Source: Brevibacillus daliensis (GTDB lineage: Bacteria; Bacillota; Bacilli; Brevibacillales; Brevibacillaceae). From it: a stretch of DNA of 64,000 nucleotides. The notes under the pieces are model-generated. The model made no database searches, was not told the origin of the DNA, and saw only the letters and a program-made list of their open reading frames with translations. The position numbers and the translations under genes were made by a program. The stretch covers positions 1 to 64,000 of the forward strand of contig NZ_JAJISB010000036.1 in the NCBI RefSeq assembly GCF_021245735.1, read 5' to 3'. This document shows positions 42,318-50,786 of this stretch, one piece after another (within the stretch, counting starts at the first letter, position 1; the number at the start of each line of letters is the position of its first letter).

Positions 42318-44392
42318 GCAAGCAAATCTCCCTCAGTACGTTTAGTAGGAATGAATGGTTCTTCCTTCAATTGATATTTTTTGCCTCGGGCAATTGAAAT
42401 CCAAAGACGTATTCCATCAATCAAAATAGCGATGGTGATAATCATAAAGATTGCACAAACGATCGTGTTAATGATGTCGTTGTTAATCATCTTCTGTGCA
42501 TCTTCAAGCGTCTTAGCGCCAGGCGGAAGTGCACCTGATGCCACAATATCCTTGAATTTTTGTGCATGTGACCAGAATCCAATTGCAGGATTATTAGAGA
42601 ATATTTTTTGCCATGCGGCAGTTAATGTTGCAGAAGCAAGCCAGACCATTGGCATGATGGTAACCCAAGCATGCCGCGCTTTACCCATTTTTATAATCAG
42701 TGTGGTTGCTACTACGAAAGCAATAACGGCAAGCATTTGGTTTGCGATACCGAACATCGGCCAGAGCGTTTTAATTCCACCTAGTGGATCTACTACGCCT
42801 TGATACAAGAAGTATCCCCAACCAGCTGTAATAACTGCTGAACCAATCAGATTGCCAGGTAGATAATCGACACGCTTCATTTTCGGTATGATATTTCCAA
42901 GTAAGTCCTGTACCATAAACCTTCCTACACGTGTACCTGCATCTATCGTCGTTAATATGAATACCGCTTCAAAGAGTATGGCGAAGTGGTACCAGAAAGC
43001 CATAAATGTCTTTCCACCGAGAAATTCAGAGAAAATATGTGCCATCCCTAATGCAAAGGATGGGGCTCCACCCGTTCTGGATAAAATACTCTTTTCACCC
43101 ACATCATTTGCTGTTTGCTGTAACATTTCAGGGGTAATTGTGAAACCCATGCTTGAGACAGCAGCAGCAGCAGCATTTACATCCGTTCCGATGACCGAGG
43201 CTGGCGAATTGACTGCAAAATAAAGTCCTGGCGTAAGTACACACGCTGCAATCATCGCCATGATAGCAACCATCGATTCAGTCAGCATCGCACCGTAACC
43301 AATTAATGGCGCATCGCCTTCTTTAATAATCATCTTAGGTGTAGTACCTGATGAAACTAAAGCATGGAATCCTGATATGGCTCCACACGCAATGGTAATA
43401 AACAGGAATGGGAAGAGATTACCTGTAAACACAGGACCCGTACCATCAATAAATTTGGTCAACGCTGGCATTTGTAGGTCTGGTAACGTAATGATAATAC
43501 CTACTGCAAGAAGCATAATCGTACCAATTTTCAAGAAAGAGCTCAGATAATCCCGAGGTGCTAACAAGAACCAAACGGGTAATACCGAAGCAATAAATCC
43601 GTAGATAATAATCATGATGGCAAGTTCTGTACCTTTGAACGTAAACATTGGTCCATACACTGGAGAAGCTGCTACCGCTTGTCCCAAAACAAGAGAAGCA
43701 AGCAACAGTACAATTCCTATTATCGAGGCCTCTAACACTCTGCCTGGCCTGAAAAACCGCATATATAATCCCATAAAAATAGCAATAGGCAAGGTCATAA
43801 AGATCGTAAACGTAGCCCAAGGAGATTCTGCTAGAGCATTTACAACAACCAGTGCTAGTACAGCGATAAGAATGACCATGATAGCGAGGATACCGACCAG
43901 AGCCAGCGTCCCACCAATAGGGCCAATTTCTTCCTTGGCTATCTGCCCGAGACTTTTTCCGTTACGACGCATTGATCCAAATAAAATAATATAGTCCTGT
44001 ACTGCACCACCCAACACAACGCCAACAATAATCCAGATGGTACCTGGCAAATATCCCATTTGGGCAGCTAGTGTAGGTCCTACCAGTGGACCTGCCCCCG
44101 CAATCGCCGCAAAGTGGTGACCATACAGTACCCATTTATTTGTGGGAACAAAGTCTTTACCATCATTGTTAATCTCAGCCGGGGTCGCTCTTTTGTTATT
44201 AAGCCCCAGGATTTTAAATGAGATAAAACGACTATAAAAACGATAACCAACCGCATATGTACATAATGCAGCTGTTAGTAACCAAAAAGAACTTACACTT
44301 TCACCCTTCGATAAAGCTAGAGCTCCAAATCCAAATGCACCCAATGCAGAAATAGCAGCCCAAATCAGGATCGACATCATCTTTCTGTTCAC
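42314..44392 (-). CDS. cstA: Carbon starvation protein CstA (pyruvate/peptide transporter family)
   Basis: 692 residues with about 16 membrane helices. CstA family hallmarks are visible: KWVLYGHHFAAIAGAGPLVG near helix 3, VQDYIILFGSMRRNGKSLGQ and ISGFHALVSSGTTPKMI. Family members take up pyruvate, or peptides in older descriptions, when carbon is scarce. It forms an operon with a YbdD-like gene and a shared terminator. GTG start 8 bases after AAGGTG. The upstream sequence ATGAAAGTGTTTTCTA (44630-44645) is similar to a cre site with two mismatches, so CcpA control is possible. Confidence 0.93.
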   Translation of the reverse strand: MNRKMMSILIWAAISALGAFGFGALALSKGESVSSFWLLTAALCTYAVGYRFYSRFISFKILGLNNKRATPAEINNDGKDFVPTNKWVLYGHHFAAIAGAGPLVGPTLAAQMGYLPGTIWIIVGVVLGGAVQDYIILFGSMRRNGKSLGQIAKEEIGPIGGTLALVGILAIMVILIAVLALVVVNALAESPWATFTIFMTLPIAIFMGLYMRFFRPGRVLEASIIGIVLLLASLVLGQAVAASPVYGPMFTFKGTELAIMIIIYGFIASVLPVWFLLAPRDYLSSFLKIGTIMLLAVGIIITLPDLQMPALTKFIDGTGPVFTGNLFPFLFITIACGAISGFHALVSSGTTPKMIIKEGDAPLIGYGAMLTESMVAIMAMIAACVLTPGLYFAVNSPASVIGTDVNAAAAAVSSMGFTITPEMLQQTANDVGEKSILSRTGGAPSFALGMAHIFSEFLGGKTFMAFWYHFAILFEAVFILTTIDAGTRVGRFMVQDLLGNIIPKMKRVDYLPGNLIGSAVITAGWGYFLYQGVVDPLGGIKTLWPMFGIANQMLAVIAFVVATTLIIKMGKARHAWVTIMPMVWLASATLTAAWQKIFSNNPAIGFWSHAQKFKDIVASGALPPGAKTLEDAQKMINNDIINTIVCAIFMIITIAILIDGIRLWISIARGKKYQLKEEPFIPTKRTEGDLLA

Positions 44393-44629
44393 GAACGATT
44401 CACCTTCCTAGTAATGATAGATAAGGATAGATAAGGATAAGAAATTACTCTAAAATTGAATTTCACCTGAATTCATTTACTAATAATGTAAAGCTCTCTC
44501 TTATTCCTGCTCTCTCCTTTCTACTTACAACGTTTTTTGTGCATGACACGAATTAACAAATAAAAACTAAATAATCAGAAAATAATAAAAATGAATGGTT
44601 AGACTTATCTTACATTACTTTACTATTCT

Positions 44630-44645
44630 ATGAAAGTGTTTTCTA
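44630..44645. promoter_or_regulatory. Weak cre-like palindrome upstream of cstA
   Basis: ATGAAAGTGTTTTCTA differs from the cre consensus at two fixed positions. The location, 238 bp upstream of cstA, is on the far side for a roadblock-type cre. Carbon control of cstA homologues is known in Bacillus, hence the note. Confidence 0.3.
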
Positions 44646-44725
44646 TTTTTTTGTAAAGCATAAAATCTCTAATGCAGTACTTACTTTTTGGGCATATATG
44701 ATTTTAAAAGATCGTTTTCATCCTA

Positions 44726-44950
44726 CTTCAGTGGAGAAAACCAGCTTCTCTTTTCATCCTTCGCTTAGGGTCTTCGCCCCGCAAGGGGATTGACTGTCCG
44801 CTCCCCATTATATATCGTGGAAGCTCAAAACGACGTATTCACTGTAAGACTTGCTTGGTCTCGCTTCTTTATCCCGATAAATAATGCTCCGCTGGGTCGG
44901 GCTTCGCCAAGACGCTAAGTATGAAAAGAGAAGCTGCTTTTACATGCTGT
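44726..44950 (+). repeat. Repeat A, copy 3 (core 44737-44940)
   Basis: 204-bp A element, left end AAAACCAGCTTCTCTTTTCA, right end ATGAAAAGAGAAGCTGCTTT with one substitution. Inner CCGCAAGGGG hairpin and CCCGATAAATAATG arm are present. A B element follows 46 bp on. Confidence 0.88.
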
Positions 44951-44986
44951 TTGTTTTGCTTGTATTTTTTTCCACTGCAGCCGTTA

Positions 44987-45192
44987 GCAGAAGAAGCACA
45001 TTTTTTGTCCAGAACTATTTAAGGTCTTACCTAGCTACACTACAAAGAATGCGGATCAAAAAGTGCAACCCATGAGGTACTGCGTAGCACCCCCTCCTTT
45101 TGCACTTTCCGCATTCTTTGTAGTGTAGCGGACAGTCCCTCTACCTCGCTGGACCTTAACGAGTTCGCAGACAAAAAATGTGCTTCTTCTGC
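44987..45192 (+). repeat. Repeat B, copy 3 (206 bp)
   Basis: Perfect 23-bp terminal inverted repeats (44987-45009 with 45170-45192). Inner arms CTACACTACAAAGAATGCGG and the inverse near 45108 differ in sequence from copies 1 and 2, yet still pair with each other. That is compensatory change, which argues that the fold is maintained. Confidence 0.9.
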
Positions 45193-45228
45193 ATACCCAT
45201 TCTAAATCAGTTATAAAAAAGAAGAAAA

Positions 45229-45265
45229 CCGCGCCTTTTCCTCTTGCTGTAAAGGACGATTTTCC
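45229..45265 (-). terminator. Probable terminator of hppD
   Basis: CGCCTTTT/AAAGGACG stem (with one wobble pair) and TTTTCTTCTTTTTT on the minus strand. Confidence 0.5.
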
Positions 45266-45286
45266 TCTTTATATTAAAACTTGCTT

Positions 45287-46378
45287 TTACAGATTTCCGC
45301 GACGCTCTTGTTCCAGTTCTAGTGCAACAAACAAGGCTTTAAAGTTACCATTACCAAACCCACGACTTCCCTTGCGCTGAATGATTTCAAAGAAGAGGGT
45401 CGGACGGTCAACAACGGGTTTACTGAACAGTTGCAGCAGGTATCCTTCATCATCTCTGTCAACCAGAATGCCTAGCTCCTTCAACTTATCCATATCTTCG
45501 TCAATCTGTCCTACACGCTCTTTTAGCTCCTCATAATACGTGTCAGGAACGGAAAGGAAGTCAACACCGTTTGCTTTCAAATGGGCAACCGTTTTTACGA
45601 TATCGTTTGTTAAAACAGCAATATGCTGAACGCCAGGGCCCTTGTTAAAATCGAGGTATTCTTCAATCTGTGATTTACGTTTTCCTTCTGCTGGTTCATT
45701 GATTGGGAACTTAATACGTCCTGTGCCGTTTTGCATTACTTTGGACATTAACGCAGAGTATTCTGTTGAGATGTCATCGTCGCTAAAGTTCTGAGAAGCG
45801 GTGAAGCCCATTACTTTTTCATAGAAGCCTACCCATTCATCCATCACTTCGACGTTACCCACAAGATGATCGATGCCAATTAAACCTGTTGATTCCGATT
45901 TTACTGAGCTTTCATAGCTTGTGAATCCTGGGAAGAAAGGCCCTGAATAATTTTTTCGTTCAATAAAGGAGTGAACGGTATCTCCATAGGTGGAAATGGT
46001 TGCTTTTTTGATGGTACCAAATTCATCGCTATATTCAGTCGGTTCCATCACAGAAACTGCACCACGAGAAATTGCTTCCTGGTAAGCCTTTTCACAGTCC
46101 TCCACGCGAAGGGCAATATCCTTTACTCCTTCTCCATGTAGCTTTACAAAGTCAGTAATTGGATGGTCAGGAGTTAGGGCACCCGTAAGTACCAGACGCA
46201 CATGATTTTGTTTTAACACATAAGATACCTTGTCCCGGCTGCCTGTTTCTAATCCTGCGTATGCAACAGCCTCAAAACCAAATGCATGCGTGTAATAAAA
46301 CATCGCTTGCTTCGCATTTCCAACATAAATTTCAATGTGGTCCCAGTCCTGAATCGGGAAAAAATCAGTTGTGCTCAC
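45287..46378 (-). CDS. hppD: 4-hydroxyphenylpyruvate dioxygenase
   Basis: 363 residues with two vicinal-oxygen-chelate domains. Iron ligands are in the C-terminal domain: His171 (GIDHLVGNV), His252 (GVQHIAVLT) and Glu331 (FFEIIQRKG), and the C-terminal helix [16 protein letters not shown] closes the site. It converts 4-hydroxyphenylpyruvate to homogentisate in tyrosine breakdown, or toward a pigment. Homogentisate dioxygenase and partners are not adjacent. The GTG used lies 9 bases after GGAGG; a TTG three codons earlier overlaps the site. Confidence 0.95.
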   Translation of the reverse strand: MSTTDFFPIQDWDHIEIYVGNAKQAMFYYTHAFGFEAVAYAGLETGSRDKVSYVLKQNHVRLVLTGALTPDHPITDFVKLHGEGVKDIALRVEDCEKAYQEAISRGAVSVMEPTEYSDEFGTIKKATISTYGDTVHSFIERKNYSGPFFPGFTSYESSVKSESTGLIGIDHLVGNVEVMDEWVGFYEKVMGFTASQNFSDDDISTEYSALMSKVMQNGTGRIKFPINEPAEGKRKSQIEEYLDFNKGPGVQHIAVLTNDIVKTVAHLKANGVDFLSVPDTYYEELKERVGQIDEDMDKLKELGILVDRDDEGYLLQLFSKPVVDRPTLFFEIIQRKGSRGFGNGNFKALFVALELEQERRGNL

Positions 46379-46652
46379 AACATTCAACCTCCAGAAAATT
46401 TCAGAATTTTTACCCTTTTCTTGAGATTAATCGTTCTTATTTTTTCTCGCAAGAATCCTAACTAACGCATAAACGCTTTTATGCAGTAGGGGAATAACGC
46501 TGTAACTACGACTTTTGCCCCCTATTACACTCTGAAACAAGCTGATCCTACTTATGTCAATCCAAAGTGTTTGATAGACCGAAAATTTTGATAAAGTAAG
46601 TAGAAATACTTATTCTTCATGCGCTACCCGCATGGTAAGGAGGATGCTACAA

Positions 46653-47348
46653 TTGGTATCAGAATGGAATAAACACGTGCAACAAGAGTGGGATATATTT
46701 GCATCAAATTGGCAAGAAAAAAGTGAAGAAATGTGGGAGAGAGGTAGTCGGAAAACAATCCTGCCATTGTTTACCAAGCTCCTGCCACCATCAGGGCAAG
46801 CTGTACTGGATGCCGGATGTGGGGCAGGATATGCAAGTCGTAAGCTGGCAAGACTTGGCTATCTAGTGGATGGACTTGATATTTCTGGTGAGATGGTTCA
46901 GTTGGCAAGAAAGGATTCAGCCGACATTCCACCATCTACATTACATTTTACGCAGGGAGACATTGCAGAGCTACCGTACTCCTCTGACCATTTTTCCGGG
47001 ATCATTTCAATTAATGCCATGGAATTCTCCTCATCCCCGCTTCGAGTATTACGTGAGTTTTATCGTGTTTTACAGCCCGATGGTATACTACTATTAGCGG
47101 TACTTGGACCAACAGCGGGACCTCGTGCACATAGCTATCCACGGCTATATGATCAAATGGCAATCCAAAACACCATCATGCCTTGGGAAGCAAAACGTTT
47201 GGCTCACGAAATCGGATTTATTTTAACCAGTGAAGAACATGTATATAAAGATGGAGTCAAACAAGAGCTTGTTTCCACACTCTCGATCGAACTACAAGAA
47301 TCTCTTACTTTTAACACATTATTAATGTTGAAAAAACCATTGCCGTAA
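46653..47348 (+). CDS. Class I SAM-dependent methyltransferase
   Basis: 231 residues of the UbiE/COQ5-like methyltransferase group: SAM loop AVLDAGCGAGYASRKLARLG, acidic residue in VDGLDISGEMVQLAR, and motif GILLLAVLGPTAGPR after the last strand. Substrate unknown. The TTG start is 9 bases after AAGGAGG; the ATG inside the ribosome site and the upstream ATG were rejected. It diverges from hppD across about 270 bp. Confidence 0.85.
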   Translation: MVSEWNKHVQQEWDIFASNWQEKSEEMWERGSRKTILPLFTKLLPPSGQAVLDAGCGAGYASRKLARLGYLVDGLDISGEMVQLARKDSADIPPSTLHFTQGDIAELPYSSDHFSGIISINAMEFSSSPLRVLREFYRVLQPDGILLLAVLGPTAGPRAHSYPRLYDQMAIQNTIMPWEAKRLAHEIGFILTSEEHVYKDGVKQELVSTLSIELQESLTFNTLLMLKKPLP

Positions 47349-47376
47349 CCTTATCTACAGTCATCACTGATAGATA

Positions 47377-47448
47377 TTAGAAAACTTGGCTTTGCCAAGC
47401 CTTTGGCGCAGGCAAAGCCTTAGTTGCACTTATGCAGATTAGAATTTC
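47377..47448 (+). repeat. Repeat C, copy 2 (truncated right end)
   Basis: TTAGAAAACTTGGCTTTGCC and the following GGCGCAGGCAAAGCC and GTTGCACTTATGCAGAT match copy 4, but the terminal hairpin is reduced to CAGATTAGAATTTC. It ends 5-10 bases before the ribosome site of the next gene. Confidence 0.8.
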
Positions 47449-47464
47449 AAAAAAGGAGTAGGAT

Positions 47465-48262
47465 ATGACTTTTCCATTTATCATTAACCCAGCACAACAA
47501 TTACGTAAAGTACGCGATCTGACCCTTTTTCACATCAACAAAGAACAGTTTCTTGTCATCGCCTGTGATTCGGATGGAGGAATCGGATCAAAACAAGGCG
47601 ACGTCGTTCAGGTTTCAGCTGATACGCTAGGACGCTTCGCTGTACGCGTGCCTTTATTTGAACAAATAGCCTGTGGCTCTTCACCTTTTCTGGTAATCGA
47701 CTGTCTATCTGTAGAAATGGAGCCTACAGGACGAGAAATCATTCAGGGTATCAAAAATTATGCTGCTGAAGCAGGGCTAGCCGACGAGCTACAATTCACA
47801 GGAAGTACCGAAGAAAATGTACCCACCATACAGACGGGGGTGGGAATTACTGTGTTAGGTTTAGTTCCTGCCAAGAGTTTCTATCCAGGTACTACACGCC
47901 CAGGTGATGTCATTGTATGCGCTGGTTTGCCAAAAAGCGGACCAAAGCACGAGGTACGTTTAGATGACCCTGAGATTCTCTCCCTCCAGGAATTAATGTG
48001 GCTTCGTTCGAAGCAGGGTGTCCACGACATCATCCCGGTTGGGTCAAAAGGAATTCGCTATGAGCTAAATGAAATGATTGCTTATTCTCAGGATTTTCAT
48101 AGCCACCAAATCGAGTGGATCACTGATTGTCCGCTTGATTTAGCGGAATCGGCTGGGCCATCCACCTGTGCCTTATTCAGTGTGGCTCAAGATGAGTTAA
48201 CATCTATTCGTAGCCAACTGACTGCTCCTATTCATCCGATTGCTTATGTGAAGACCATATAA
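47465..48262 (+). CDS. PurM/AIR-synthase-like kinase-fold protein, possibly alpha-ribazole kinase related
   Basis: 265 residues. The N-terminal ATP-binding motif of the PurM superfamily is visible as CDSDGGIGSKQGD (about 34-46), followed by a long strand and a C-terminal half with GITVLGLVPAKSFYPGTTRPGDVIVCAG, like the second domain of PurM, ThiL and HypE proteins. In some Firmicutes a PurM-like protein (CblS) phosphorylates alpha-ribazole for cobamide salvage, and this could be a relative. No cobalamin gene is adjacent, so the substrate is open. RBS AAGGAG; repeat C lies directly upstream. Confidence 0.78.
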   Translation: MTFPFIINPAQQLRKVRDLTLFHINKEQFLVIACDSDGGIGSKQGDVVQVSADTLGRFAVRVPLFEQIACGSSPFLVIDCLSVEMEPTGREIIQGIKNYAAEAGLADELQFTGSTEENVPTIQTGVGITVLGLVPAKSFYPGTTRPGDVIVCAGLPKSGPKHEVRLDDPEILSLQELMWLRSKQGVHDIIPVGSKGIRYELNEMIAYSQDFHSHQIEWITDCPLDLAESAGPSTCALFSVAQDELTSIRSQLTAPIHPIAYVKTI

Positions 48263-48264
48263 AT

Positions 48265-48312
48265 AAAAAACATTCCGTTCCCTTATTTCAGAGGGGGCGG
48301 AATGTTTTTTTT
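48265..48312 (+). terminator. Terminator of the PurM-like gene
   Basis: AAAAAACATTCCG with CGGAATGTTTTTT (perfect 13-bp arms, 48265-48277 with 48298-48310), bidirectional in appearance. Confidence 0.88.
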
Positions 48313-48456
48313 CAGCATGATTTTTTATCCATTCTAATCAAACAGAGATATCCAGCTCTCTGCTTTTTTGTGTGCAACTAGGCACATTTTTATTGATCAA
48401 AAACATACTCATTAGGGAGTATGCTCTTTCGTTCTTTTCTGATTACGATGCTTTTG

Positions 48457-49236
48457 TTACAATGTTTTTTGTGTTTGAGCAGCGTATGTTCTCGATTCCT
48501 GAATGTCAGGGAGCTGTTTTACCAGCATCAAAATGTTTTCTACATACAAAAAATGACCCTCTAATAACTCAATATCTTTAGGCTCAAACTTATCAATCTG
48601 CAAAAATTGTTGCATCTCCAGTATGTATCTCTCCAGTTTAAGTGAAAACTGATTGGCAAGTAGCATCTGATCAACCTCAGGATGCTGTATCTGTAGCCGT
48701 TGGATCTCATTATACATTTTGGTCGCTGCGTTAATCAGTTCATAGGCAGCACGCTCTGCCGTAGTTGCTTCTGAACTCTTCTCTTCCCTTCTTGTCTGAC
48801 GCAAATCTGACATGTACGTGATAAAATGATACATCGTCAAAAATACCGGACCTAAAAAGAGAATAATTCCTGCTTTATACACGTGCTCATTTGTATAACC
48901 GGACACAAGAACAAACAAGTGATACAGAATGGCTACCATCCAAACATATATGATCACCTGATGGCTAATTTTCCCCATGTCTCCCTGCTTAGAGAAGACG
49001 AGAGTAAAGCCAATCAAATATAAAGCTAATAATGTAAAGCTAGCTGAGAAGAAGGCCATTTCCATTTCCAACAGCCATTTTGCATCTTCTGGTATCGTAA
49101 TAAAAAACTGAAACGAGAAGATAAGTAATGTAAAGATAAGTCCCATTACCCAAAACTGACCCACTTCACGATCAATGCGCCGTTTCGCGCGTACCTTGGT
49201 CCGAACACGGGATCTTTCTGAACGGGAGTTCCTCAC
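48457..49236 (-). CDS. Hypothetical membrane protein with C-terminal coiled coil
   Basis: About 259 residues. A basic N-terminus (RSRVRTKVRAKRR) precedes four hydrophobic helices (FWVMGLIFTLLIFSFQFFI; ASFTLLALYLIGFTLVF; IIYVWMVAILYHLFVL; AGIILFLGPVFLTMYHFI), then a cytoplasmic helical region rich in Glu and Gln that should form a coiled coil. No family recognised. Start uncertain: the GTG used is 7 bases after GTGAGGTG; a TTG 16 codons upstream follows AAAGGA with very short spacing. It diverges from the RsmF-like gene. Confidence 0.75.
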   Translation of the reverse strand: MRNSRSERSRVRTKVRAKRRIDREVGQFWVMGLIFTLLIFSFQFFITIPEDAKWLLEMEMAFFSASFTLLALYLIGFTLVFSKQGDMGKISHQVIIYVWMVAILYHLFVLVSGYTNEHVYKAGIILFLGPVFLTMYHFITYMSDLRQTRREEKSSEATTAERAAYELINAATKMYNEIQRLQIQHPEVDQMLLANQFSLKLERYILEMQQFLQIDKFEPKDIELLEGHFLYVENILMLVKQLPDIQESRTYAAQTQKTL

Positions 49237-49351
49237 GTCTTTCACCTCACTTACACTCAAAATATTTTCGTCATTATTCGTCAATATCCTTTAGAAAAAT
49301 TGAAGTTTAGTTATATCCATACCTTTCACACTATGTAAAAAGGAGGCTTAC

Positions 49352-50620
49352 ATGAACATTGCTTTACCCGAAACATTTACTACCCGAATGAAGCAAATGC
49401 TTGGCAAAGAGGAATTCAAAGCCTTTCTGGCTAGCTACACACAAGAGCCTAAACAAGGTCTGCGTGTGAATCTGTTAAAAACAACCCCGAAAAATTTTCT
49501 TACTCAAAGTCCCTTTCCATTATACCCAGTCCCGTGGAATCAGTCTGGATTCTATTATGTAACCACAGATCGTCCTGGCAAACACCCTTATCATGCTGCT
49601 GGTCTCTATTATTTACAGGAACCAAGCGCAATGTCTGTAGCAGAATCGTTACAAGTTTCTCCTGGAGAACGAATTCTTGACCTGTGTGCCGCTCCTGGAG
49701 GCAAATCTACCCAAATCGCAGCAGCCTTACAAAGACAAGGACTTCTTATAGCAAATGAAATACATCCCGTACGTGTAAAAGCATTATCGGAGAACATAGA
49801 ACGTCTGGGCATTCCCAGCACCATCGTCACCAATGAAAATCCTGAAAACCTCGCAAGCCATTTCCCCAGCTTTTTCGACAAAATCGTAGTTGATGCACCT
49901 TGTTCAGGTGAAGGGATGTTTCGTAAATTACCGGAAGCCATCAACGACTGGTCAGAAACCAAGGTATTTGAATGTGCAACGATGCAACACGATATTCTAG
50001 ATTCAGCTGTAACCATGCTAAAAGAAGGTGGGCTAATCGTCTACTCTACTTCCCGTCTTTGGCCGCATCGCTTGGAAGGAGAGGGACATTATTTGGCTGT
50101 ATTACGTCACCATCCCTCTTTATTACTTAATCGGGAAGAAGAGTCACCCAAGCAAGCGAACAAGAAAAAAGAAAAGCCAAATAAACAGGCAAGTAGTGTA
50201 AAAGAAGCCTTCACTTTTTGGGAGAGCTTTGTATCTGAGAACTTGCTTCAAGCACCTGATTGTGTAGGCGGCGAGTACTTACTGTTTGGGGAGCAACTAT
50301 ATCTACAACCTGAGGAATCACTCTCTCTGGAAGGGATTAAAGTTGCACGACCTGGGCTGCATCTGGGCACGGTGAAAAAGAACCGTTTTGAACCTTCCCA
50401 TGCACTAGCCCTCGCATTACAACCAGAGGACGCTCTGCACCGCTGTGACCTATCTTCAACCGATGAACAAGTCTATCGTTATCTCCGAGGCGAAACTTGG
50501 GTTTCAAACGCACCTGCGGGATGGACTTTAGTAACTGTTGATGGCTATCCATTAGGCTGGGCGAAATCAGCAGGTGGTCAGATGAAAAATCATTATCCAA
50601 AGGGATTACGCTGGTTGTAA
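49352..50620 (+). CDS. RsmF/RsmB-type rRNA cytosine-C5 methyltransferase with catalytic-motif deletion
   Basis: 422 residues. The SAM core (DLCAAPGGKSTQIAAALQ, 110-127), motif IV PCSGEG (Cys184) and the C-terminal PUA-like part (PGLHLGTVKKNRFEPSHALA) are those of RsmF/YebU-type proteins. But motif VI, normally YSTCTF...EEN with the nucleophilic Cys, reads YSTSRLWPHR (231-240). About 50 residues from that Cys to the RLWPHRxxGEGHY segment are absent in frame. The family's nucleophile is therefore missing and the product is likely inactive as an m5C methyltransferase. RBS AAGGAGG. Confidence 0.85.
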   Translation: MNIALPETFTTRMKQMLGKEEFKAFLASYTQEPKQGLRVNLLKTTPKNFLTQSPFPLYPVPWNQSGFYYVTTDRPGKHPYHAAGLYYLQEPSAMSVAESLQVSPGERILDLCAAPGGKSTQIAAALQRQGLLIANEIHPVRVKALSENIERLGIPSTIVTNENPENLASHFPSFFDKIVVDAPCSGEGMFRKLPEAINDWSETKVFECATMQHDILDSAVTMLKEGGLIVYSTSRLWPHRLEGEGHYLAVLRHHPSLLLNREEESPKQANKKKEKPNKQASSVKEAFTFWESFVSENLLQAPDCVGGEYLLFGEQLYLQPEESLSLEGIKVARPGLHLGTVKKNRFEPSHALALALQPEDALHRCDLSSTDEQVYRYLRGETWVSNAPAGWTLVTVDGYPLGWAKSAGGQMKNHYPKGLRWL

Positions 50621-50727
50621 TTACGATGGGGGAAACGACCCATATATGAATGTTTTACGTTATATACCCAAAAGTCGTTTCACATTAGCTAAACTTTTTT
50701 AATACTATCAACCATCACTAAAAAGAT

Positions 50728-50775
50728 AGCCCAATCTGCATCAGCATGAGCTGGTCAGATTGGGCTTTTTCTTCT
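50728..50775. terminator. Bidirectional terminator between the RsmF-like and helicase genes
   Basis: Perfect 11-bp stem AGCCCAATCTG (50728-50738) with CAGATTGGGCT (50756-50766), followed by TTTTTCTTCTT; T-rich on the other side too. Confidence 0.85.
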
Positions 50776-50786
50776 TTACGTTTTAC

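Noticed and set aside
44884-45075. 63-aa ORF spanning repeats A and B
   Set aside because: Lies wholly in repeat DNA, no ribosome site, not preserved in the other A-B copies.
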